NCBI GenBank assembly: GCA_023458055.1
Contig: JAEXAW010000054.1
Span: forward strand, 1-5,512
Source: Pseudomonadota bacterium
GTDB taxonomy: Bacteria; Pseudomonadota; Alphaproteobacteria; Sphingomonadales; Sphingomonadaceae
Reading direction: 5' to 3'
DNA length: 5,512 nucleotides
In this document: positions 1 through 5,435 of the stretch, piece by piece
Numbering within the stretch: position 1 is the stretch's first letter
Layout of the letters: each line of letters opens with the position of its first letter
Position numbers and translations under genes: made by a program
Notes under the pieces: generated by a model
The model's input: only the letters and a program-made list of their open reading frames with translations
What the model was told of the DNA's origin: nothing
Database searches by the model: none

Positions 1-595
1 ATTGTTCCTCCGCCAGTTCATTGGCAATTTCCAAAATGACGTTGACGACTTCATCGTCGGAATCGCTCCTGTCCTCCACCTGCCGTCTGCGTCGTTCCAC
101 TTCGGCCTTGGCCGAACCTCCGGGAAAACGTCGAGCCAGTCTGCGCAAGGCCTCGGATGGTCCCAGCCTTTGATAAAGGTGATTGCGGATAGTCACGTCT
201 TCCGTGGTGGTGCTGAAGGCCCAGAGAGACTGGCCGCCTATGGTCAGGCTGAGGACAAGCTGCGACATGCCCGAACCTGTGCGGAACAGGGCTACGAGAT
301 TGGAGCCTGACTTGCCGGGCTTTCCCAGACGGGAAAGGGCATGACGGCAGGCCCCGTTCAGACCGAAGCGGAGACTCAGATTCTCAATGCTCTTTTCCGT
401 GCCGGACCCTAGAATGACGACCGTGGTGGCCAGTTCGTCCGTGATGATTTTGGGAATATCGTCGATGGATTGCGTATAGAGACCGATGGAAAGGTTCCAT
501 TTGCGGCTTTCACGGGCCATGGTGGTCATATCCGCCTGCAACTGGCCGGAAACCGAGGTGTTTTTGGTGACGCGATGCGCTTCGTCGTAGCTCAG
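1..595 (-). pseudogene. C-terminal fragment of a Dot/Icm-type (IcmB/DotO/TraU-like) conjugation ATPase
   Basis: The minus strand is open from 595 to the window edge (about 198 codons), and the C-terminus runs off at position 1. The reading begins L-S-YDEAHR, where YDEAH (589-575) is the Walker B strand and acidic residues of a VirB4-like ATPase. It is followed by ARESRKW (fragment residues 27-33) and YTQSIDDIP (40-48), a pattern typical of IcmB/DotO/TraU ATPases, which power type IVB secretion or I-type plasmid conjugation at the inner membrane. The tail is rich in Arg and then Asp/Glu. There is no N-terminal half: codon 598-596 is TGA and everything upstream on this strand is AT-rich and non-coding, so the Walker A domain is missing. 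The remnant cannot be an active ATPase. The assignment comes from motif memory; a related VirB4/TraC ATPase is the main alternative. Confidence 0.72.
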
Positions 596-608
596 TCATT
601 TTCAAGAG

Positions 609-632
609 ATATTCTATTGATATAACAGAATA
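609..632. repeat. AT-rich imperfect palindrome near the left junction
   Basis: TATTCT (610-615) and AGAATA (627-632) are perfect inverted arms. With the partly matching TT/AA inside, 8 of 11 positions of the 23-bp dyad at 610-632 pair. It lies only 14 bases from the point where the ATPase reading frame breaks. The size and symmetry would fit a repressor operator or a recombinase arm or core site, but no protein in the window identifies either. AT-rich DNA forms such dyads easily by chance. Confidence 0.3.
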
Positions 633-639
633 AAAAAAT

Positions 640-700
640 ATTTTGAAAAAATTTTACCCCGCCAGATACCCCGAATTTTCGGGGATTTCATCTGACGGGG
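640..700 (-). terminator. Strong intrinsic terminator for leftward (minus-strand) transcription
   Basis: A two-tier hairpin is visible. The outer arms are CCCCGCCAGAT (657-667) and ATCTGACGGGG (690-700). The inner arms are CCCCGAA (669-675) and TTCGGGG (678-684), with a 2-base loop. On the minus strand the stem is followed at once by TAAAATTTTTT and further T-rich DNA, the classic Rho-independent layout. Position 662/695 is a C-A mismatch in plus-strand RNA but a G-U wobble in minus-strand RNA, so the minus-strand helix is complete. There is no T-run on the plus-strand side. It should stop transcripts coming from the right before they enter the ATPase fragment. No minus-strand protein gene lies upstream to explain it. 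Confidence 0.75.
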
Positions 701-841
701 TGGGATGTCTCTGGATAATCAGGAAAAAGAAGGAGATGGACGAAACGGCGTAAGAGCAGGGTAGAGGGCTGTTCCAATGATGGCGACGAGTTCTGCCCTG
801 AGGCAGTTATCAGCCGCCGGTGTTGTCAAGAATACCTATCC

Positions 842-1154
842 GCATAAAAAATGGCAATCATGTATTCCACCATCGGCGGGCATGTGTTTTGCGTCATGCT
901 TCCTTGCCGGGAAATGGGAAATCCCGGCTCTTCGTCCGTCACACCCGCATGTGTGCCGGAAGCGGGCATTCCGTCAAGGCCAAGCCCTTCGGGGCCGCTT
1001 CGCGGGCCTTGACATTCATGCCCTGGCTTCCGGCTTCATACACTCGCGGGCGACGGACGAGGAAGCCTCCGGTGGGGGCTCAGTCAAAGGAAGCTCGCAG
1101 GCCGGAAGCACAAAGACACAAAAAAGCGTTTTCCGCCGCTCACGGTTTTTTCGC
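842..1154. ncRNA. Large imperfect inverted repeat, candidate structured RNA
   Basis: The core at 926-1067 folds almost completely. Paired arms, outer to inner, are 926-929/1064-1067, 930-932/1060-1062, 933-940/1052-1059, 944-948/1046-1050, 951-954/1040-1043, 955-963/1026-1034 (9 bp), 964-969/1018-1023 and 973-981/1005-1013 (9 bp). At the tip is GCCC-TTCG-GGGC (984-995), a UUCG-type tetraloop. This gives about 52 pairs in 142 bases with only small bulges. Outer arms continue more loosely: 897-903/1104-1110, 893-895/1115-1117, 887-891/1119-1123, 874-879/1133-1138 and an A6/T6 match at 846-851/1146-1151. Wobble evidence for strand is mixed. It could be a regulatory leader for the gene at 1748, a minus-strand RNA ending at the 657-700 terminator, or a DNA-level inverted-repeat element. 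I recognise no known RNA family. Confidence 0.5.
906..928. repeat. Local hairpin at the base of the large inverted repeat
   Basis: GCCGGGA (906-912) and TCCCGGC (922-928) are perfect 7-bp arms around a 9-base loop. The 3' arm overlaps 926-929, which also pairs with 1064-1067 in the long hairpin. The two folds therefore compete at the base. Confidence 0.45.
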
Positions 1155-1521
1155 ATACCGACACATGGTGCAAACGCTACATGCAAATCCGTCCAGGTGT
1201 ATGCTCCACAGAGTTTTCCCGGTACATATCGCGTGCTTCCCGCCCCGTGTTCATATGCCCGCGCCGTCATGTGCGCCATGCTGGCCATAGTGTGAGCCGG
1301 ATACTGACTGCACGGTTTCCTCATGATGTTCAGGCGTTCGTCACATACCATCTTCCCGTGAGCCGGATGTTTGCCCGGCGCTGTCGCCATGCCTGTCAGC
1401 CACATGCCGGATACAACTCCGCTTCCCGTCTGATACGCATCCGTCGGATTCCCGATGCCCGCATCATGCGTCTTTGCTTTTGCACGGATGCCTGTTCATT
1501 CGTCCGGTCTTGTCTCCGAGG

Positions 1522-1599
1522 GCCAGCCTACGTTTCGTCTATACGCCGCGCGTATAGCCTCACGGCTGGCGAGGGGCTTTGCCCCTTCGAACCCCGAAG
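1522..1599. repeat. Cluster of nested and tandem hairpins in the leader
   Basis: The outer arms GCCAGCC (1522-1528) and GGCTGGC (1564-1570) enclose a perfect 8-bp hairpin, CTATACGC (1539-1546) and GCGTATAG (1550-1557), with a 3-base loop. Directly after it come AGGGGC (1572-1577) and GCCCCT (1581-1586) around TTT. These partly overlap a further 5-bp pair, CTTCG (1585-1589) and CGAAG (1595-1599). No T-tract follows on either strand, so these are not simple terminators. They lie about 150-225 bases upstream of the start at 1748 and could act in its 5' leader, or form a protein-binding or origin-of-transfer-like site. I found no nick consensus that I recognise. Confidence 0.45.
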
Positions 1600-1639
1600 A
1601 TGTTCAGGAACCGGCGGGCAACATGGCAATGACTGGCTA

Positions 1640-1651
1640 TCCGTATACGGA
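1640..1651. repeat. Perfect 12-bp palindrome
   Basis: TCCGTATACGGA reads the same on both strands. It sits about 100 bases upstream of the start codon at 1748 and shares the TATACG core with the hairpin arm at 1539-1546. A dimeric repressor or activator could bind it, but no partner protein is identifiable here, and chance is possible. Confidence 0.35.
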
Positions 1652-1747
1652 CATGGGCTTGCTCGTTTCAGGAGCTTTCTTCGTCTGGCATCTGGCTATG
1701 GATTGCCCCTGATGGCGCATTTTCATTTTTCGTAACTTGGAGTACAC

Positions 1748-2029
1748 ATGAAGGCGAAAACACGCCTCAGGAGTCCGCCAATGACCTTATATTCTTGCCA
1801 GATACCGCGCCATATCTTTTCCGAACGCGACAAGGGCGACCGTTTTGAACGTCTGATGCAGGCGTTCCTGCAAACCGTGCCGTGGCATGAGGGCACGTTC
1901 CGTCATGTCTGGCTTTGGCGGGAGTTCCCCCACAAGGAAAACCTTGGCGGCAAGGATACGGGCATTGACCTTGTGGCATAGACGGTGGAAGGGGATTTCT
2001 GGGCCATCCAGTGCAAGTGCTATTCGGAG
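1748..2029 (+). pseudogene. N-terminal stub of a COG4889-type restriction nuclease-helicase
   Basis: The frame reads ERDKGDRFERLMQAFL, then RHVWLWREFP, then GGKDTGIDLVA, followed by TAG (1979-1981). In the same frame it continues GDFWAIQCKCYSE to about 2029. This is the start of the Mrr_cat-like PD-(D/E)xK domain (PF13156 type) that opens large COG4889 'predicted helicase' restriction proteins; GID supplies the catalytic Asp and QCK the Q-x-K. The TAG stands where Lys would suit the family, so a single AAG to TAG change would explain it. Both the stop and the loss of all helicase motifs after CYSE make the gene dead. Two starts are possible: ATG 1748 with GGAG at 1739-1742, or ATG 1781 with AGGAG at 1769-1773. 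The second fits the shorter N-terminus I expect. Family recognition is from motif memory. Confidence 0.7.
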
Positions 2030-2030
2030 G
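2026..2030 (+). promoter_or_regulatory. Ribosome binding site of the GmrSD-type gene, lying on the junction
   Basis: GGAGG ends 6 bases before ATG 2037, near-ideal spacing that supports this start over the later in-frame ATG at 2058. The same bases encode the last family-like residues of the helicase stub (S-E), so the signal lies at the recombination joint. I see no separate promoter between the stub and this gene. Transcription probably comes from the leader upstream of 1748. Confidence 0.7.
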
Positions 2031-2036
2031 TAAACT

Positions 2037-5000
2037 ATGAAAGGATCAGAAACACTCATGCTGGACTTCATGGAAGGTGCGGACAAGCGTTATGTGATTC
2101 CGGTTTACCAAAGAAAATATGCCTGGAAGAACGACAACTGCCGTCAACTCTATGAAGACTTGAAAAAAATCGTGAGGGATAACCGCAGTAGTCATTTCTT
2201 CGGAAGCATCGTTTCTTCCGTAGTAGGTAACGGTAGCAAAACCGAATACCACATCATCGATGGGCAGCAGCGGCTGACAACCGTATCGCTGTTACTTCTG
2301 GCAATCCGAAACCTGATCTACAAAAGACGAGTGATTGCTCAGGAGGACAAGCTTGATGAGCAGATTGCACAGAGATTCCTTATCGCTCCGTGGGCAAAAG
2401 AAGATGACAGGATAAAGCTCCGTCCGGTAAAGAGCGACAGGGATGCGCTTACAAAACTGTACAGCGGTGATGAAGAAGACTACGATCCTTCTTCAAATCT
2501 GACGCTGAACTATCAGTTCTTCTGTGACATGATTCTGAAAGAGGAAGTTTCTGTAGACGACCTCTACGCGGCAATTGGGAAGTTGCAGATCATCAGTATC
2601 ACGCTGGATCAGGGAGATAATGCCCAATTGATTTTCGAGAGCCTTAACTCCACGGGCTTGGCGCTTGCCGAAGGTGACAAGATCAGAAACTACATTCTCA
2701 TGGGATTGAAGCCGCAGGATCAGTCTAAGTACTTTGATACATACTGGGCGAAAATCGAACGCTGCACGCAGAATGATGTCAGCGGTTGCGTCAGAGATTA
2801 CCTGAGCATCAAACAGCAGATTACACCGACCATCAGCAACGTGTATCGAGCGTTCAAGGGATATGCCGAAACAGCGAAACTCTCGGTGGATATCCTGCTG
2901 GCGGATCTCCTGAGATATGCGAGGTTTTTTGAGAAGCTCCTTGTCTGCAAGAGCGGCCTTGGCGAGCAGAAGCTCGACGACTGCCTGTATCGCATGATGA
3001 GGCTTGACATTGTGGTCACACGCCCGTTCCTCATGGAGGTGTTGTGTCTGAATCAGGATGGAAAGCTCACCGTGGGTGAGGTGCTTCAGATCTTCCTCAT
3101 TACCGAAAACTACTTGTTTCGCAGGAACATCTGTGAGGTGCCCACAAATGCGCTAAATAAGATTTTCTTGAATCTGAACAAGGAAATCCTACGCTACGAT
3201 AACACGGCGGACAACTATGTCCAGAAGTTCATCTATACGCTGCTCTCCAAAAAGGAAAGTGGTCGTTTTCCGGACAACGACGAGTTCACGAAGATCTTGT
3301 CCTCGAAGCAGGTTTATCAGATGCGTGGCAAATACAAAGCCTACCTGTTTGAGCGCTTCGAGAATTACGGAACCATTGAGGCGAAGGATGTTTACACCCA
3401 TCTGGACAAAAACACATATACGATCGAACATATTATGCCGCAGCATCTGACTCCGGCATGGACAGAAGCCCTCGGAGCCAATGCGGGCGAGATCCATGCC
3501 ACATGGCTTCACAGATTGGCGAACCTTACGCTGACCGGATATAATCCGAATCTTAGCAATAAGCTCTTCCAAGAGAAACGCGACGCTGAAGAGGGCGGCT
3601 ACAAGGTAAGCGGTCTGAAGATGAATCAAAAGATCGCAATGAAGGAGTCATGGGGACTGTCGGAACTCGAAGAACGGAACGAGGAGATGCTGGCTCTTGC
3701 CATGAAAATCTGGGCATATCCGGAGACCGCGTTTGTTCCGGCCAAGAAAGAATTTGACTCCTGCACGCTGGATGATGAGGATATCGATCTTACTGGTCGC
3801 GATATCGCAAAGTATAGCTATCAGAACGTCGAACAGTCGGTCTCCAGTTGGGCAGACATGTTCGAACATGTTGTGAAGTTCCTTCACCAGAAGGATAAAT
3901 CAGTGCTCGCGGCACTTGCCTACAGTTCAAACTCTGCTGACCTGTCAAACTATGTAAACAACACGGAAGAAGGTTTGAGAAGTGCGCTGAAGATCGATGA
4001 GAATATCTACATGGAGCGCAATACAAGTACGACATTGAAGATTTCTGTGTTGCGCAGGCTGTTTGTGCTCTATGAGGCCGATCCAATGGATCTCGTGTTC
4101 TATCTGAAAGATATGGAAAGCGAGAAGGTCGCAGAAGCCAGTCGCTATGAACTCAGGAAACGTTACTGGACGTATGCTCTTCCGATCATTCAGAAGCGGC
4201 ATGCACACCGAGGAACATTCAGTAACTGCAATCCGGGGACATCCAATACTCTTTCGGGATATTTCGGAATCAGCGGATTTAGCATCAGTTGCATTGCAAA
4301 CTATGATTCTGCCCGTATCGACTTCTACATGGGCAAGGGTGACTCTGCCCAGAACAAGGCAGCCTTCGATATCCTGTTTGCCCACAAAGAAGAGATCGAA
4401 ACCGAACTTGGCATCTCGCTGACTTGGGAAAGAGCGAATGAGTACAAGGCATCATGGCTCTGCTATCACCTTTACGACGTTGGCATCACGAACGAGGCTG
4501 ACTGGTCACGCATGGCAAAATTCCACGCTGAGTGGAGCGACAAGATATGCAATGCTGTGCTGCCATATTTGCAGGATTCCGATGATGACGGAAGTAAGCA
4601 GCGGATTACAGATATTGCAGGTATTCTTCGTGAGTGGACAGTTGAGCAGTCTGCAGTGAACGAGAATCTTGCGAAGTGCAACCGTACATATACACGGTTC
4701 ACAACAAACGGGATGTCAGAGATTCTTCCGGATATTCCGGGTGCTCCGAGTGGCTGGAACACAGATAATCATTATTTCTATGAGATCGTGAATCGCACTG
4801 GCAAGAACTTTTATGTTCAGTGCGCCGTGAGTTCTCGGAATATCCCTGATGATTTCAGAGCGATCTGCGACCGCATTAATGAGTTCTATCCTGCTAAATA
4901 TGTCAAAGGGAACTGGCAATGGCGGACACATTTCAAGAGTACCACGATGAGTATCGATGAGGAGCTGTCGAAGGAGAAAATATTCTCGAAGCTCAAGCAG

Positions 5001-5063
5001 TGCTTGGAGGAGATTCTGAAGTTTGAGGCAGAGTTGAAAAGCAAGATGCTTTCGCAAGGGTAA
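2037..5063 (+). CDS. GmrSD-type DUF262/DUF1524 nuclease with DUF4268-like C-terminal part
   Basis: This is an intact 1008-residue protein, probably a cytoplasmic NTP-driven DNA endonuclease restricting phage, possibly modified DNA (type IV-like). The DUF262 (GmrS-like, ParB/Srx-fold) part spans about residues 5-250 with IPVYQRKYAW (21-30), FFGSIV (54-59), DGQQRLTT (75-82, NTPase signature) and FESLNSTGLALAEGDKI (200-216). A helical linker leads to DUF1524 (GmrD-like His-Me finger/HNH) with YTIEHIMPQ (461-469, His465 the likely catalytic base) and HRLANLTLTGYN (492-503) then LSNKLFQEKR (506-515). Residues about 592-690 form an unnamed conserved-looking segment. Residues about 705-845 match DUF4268 (NKAAFDIL 773-780, LTWERA 795-800). 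Residues about 885-1008 are another unassigned domain. GmrS and GmrD parts are fused, as in SspE and BrxU, but the tail is longer. Start chosen by the GGAGG at 2026-2030. Base composition is lower in GC than the DNA to the left. The modification specificity cannot be read from the sequence. Confidence 0.88.
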   Translation: MKGSETLMLDFMEGADKRYVIPVYQRKYAWKNDNCRQLYEDLKKIVRDNRSSHFFGSIVSSVVGNGSKTEYHIIDGQQRLTTVSLLLLAIRNLIYKRRVIAQEDKLDEQIAQRFLIAPWAKEDDRIKLRPVKSDRDALTKLYSGDEEDYDPSSNLTLNYQFFCDMILKEEVSVDDLYAAIGKLQIISITLDQGDNAQLIFESLNSTGLALAEGDKIRNYILMGLKPQDQSKYFDTYWAKIERCTQNDVSGCVRDYLSIKQQITPTISNVYRAFKGYAETAKLSVDILLADLLRYARFFEKLLVCKSGLGEQKLDDCLYRMMRLDIVVTRPFLMEVLCLNQDGKLTVGEVLQIFLITENYLFRRNICEVPTNALNKIFLNLNKEILRYDNTADNYVQKFIYTLLSKKESGRFPDNDEFTKILSSKQVYQMRGKYKAYLFERFENYGTIEAKDVYTHLDKNTYTIEHIMPQHLTPAWTEALGANAGEIHATWLHRLANLTLTGYNPNLSNKLFQEKRDAEEGGYKVSGLKMNQKIAMKESWGLSELEERNEEMLALAMKIWAYPETAFVPAKKEFDSCTLDDEDIDLTGRDIAKYSYQNVEQSVSSWADMFEHVVKFLHQKDKSVLAALAYSSNSADLSNYVNNTEEGLRSALKIDENIYMERNTSTTLKISVLRRLFVLYEADPMDLVFYLKDMESEKVAEASRYELRKRYWTYALPIIQKRHAHRGTFSNCNPGTSNTLSGYFGISGFSISCIANYDSARIDFYMGKGDSAQNKAAFDILFAHKEEIETELGISLTWERANEYKASWLCYHLYDVGITNEADWSRMAKFHAEWSDKICNAVLPYLQDSDDDGSKQRITDIAGILREWTVEQSAVNENLAKCNRTYTRFTTNGMSEILPDIPGAPSGWNTDNHYFYEIVNRTGKNFYVQCAVSSRNIPDDFRAICDRINEFYPAKYVKGNWQWRTHFKSTTMSIDEELSKEKIFSKLKQCLEEILKFEAELKSKMLSQG

Positions 5064-5068
5064 ATAAT

Positions 5069-5435
5069 ATGGCATCAAGTAAAGAGTATCTTGATTTTGT
5101 TCTTGACCAGCTTTTTGGGCTGGATGGAATAGCGTACCGTGCAATGATGGACGAGAGCATCATCTTCTATCAAGGCAGGATCATCATCGGCATGTATGAT
5201 AGGTTTTTTGGTGAAGCCCACAAAATCCGCTGTGGTTATGATGCTGGAAGCAAGCCATGGACTGCCCTATGAAGATGCAAAGGAAATGCTGCTCATAGCC
5301 TATACAGAGAACAGGGAGTTTCTGAAAGAATTGATGGAGGCAGTGTACAACGAGCTTCCGGTATCGAAGAAAAAAGCAAAGTTGACTAGGGTGTGTCTGC
5401 AAACCCTCTTCATGAAAAGGGGGAAGTCAGGTTAG
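5069..5435 (+). pseudogene. TfoX N-terminal-domain small protein, frameshifted
   Basis: Two overlapping frames together make one TfoX_N protein. From ATG 5069 the frame gives KEYLDFVLDQL, GIAYRAMM and GRIIIGMYDR. After a +1 shift at the T6 run (5204-5209) it gives FLVKPTKSA, GLPYEDAKEMLL and ENREFLKELMEAVYNELP, stopping at 5433-5435. With five T the gene would be 121 codons, a normal size for stand-alone TfoX_N proteins. Without the shift, frame one ends at 5270-5272 after 67 residues. The domain is named after the competence regulator TfoX/Sxy, but stand-alone versions have no settled function. AAGGG at 5056-5060, inside the end of the preceding gene, serves as its ribosome binding site. The gap to that gene is only 5 bases, so the two are very likely one operon. 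The last residues after about 5389 appear to be IS-derived. True mutation, sequencing error and productive slippage are all possible. Confidence 0.7.

Larger units (their letters stand above)
599..1747. other. Structured non-coding region between the ATPase fragment and the helicase stub
   Basis: This stretch of about 1.15 kb has no protein gene I can support. Open frames exist on both strands (for example 777-1295, 820-1290 and 1181-1735 on plus, 1016-1405 on minus). They overlap each other in different frames, are rich in Arg, Cys, His and Pro, lack good ribosome binding sites and show no recognisable domain. Instead the DNA is dense in inverted repeats: a terminator at 657-700, a large imperfect inverted repeat centred near 995, and hairpins at 1522-1599 and 1640-1651. 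It may be the 5' leader of the gene at 1748, an antisense or free structured RNA, or a decayed mobile-element end. I saw no convincing sigma-70 promoter, although the plus-strand gene at 1748 needs one somewhere here. Confidence 0.6.

Noticed and set aside
2..310. Plus-strand open frame over the left end
   Set aside because: It is the complementary shadow of the minus-strand ATPase fragment, which has clear motifs.
596..610. Intein inserted at the Walker B motif
   Set aside because: The frame upstream of the break has stop codons at once (TGA AAA TGA) and no intein C-terminal motif.
596..700. Group II intron 3' end interrupting the ATPase
   Set aside because: I looked for a domain V-like 34-base hairpin next to the break and found none. 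The nearby hairpin is an ordinary terminator.
777..1295. Open frame of 172 codons on plus, with an overlapping 156-codon frame (820-1290)
   Set aside because: Two long frames in different phases over the same DNA, odd composition, no domain and no good ribosome binding site. The inverted-repeat structure explains the region better.
1016..1405. 129-codon minus-strand open frame
   Set aside because: Cys-, Met- and Arg-rich with no recognisable motif, and it overlaps the structured region. It could only be revived by a conserved homologue.
1522..1599. Origin of transfer
   Set aside because: Hairpins are present, but I saw no nick-site consensus that I recognise in the leader and there is no relaxase in the window.
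1181..1735. 184-codon plus-strand open frame with several Arg-rich stretches
   Set aside because: Its apparent repeats come from hairpins in the DNA. It has no family resemblance and no convincing start signal.
599..1747. CRISPR array or tRNA gene
   Set aside because: No regularly spaced repeats and no cloverleaf or TTCGA-type arm in a tRNA context were found.
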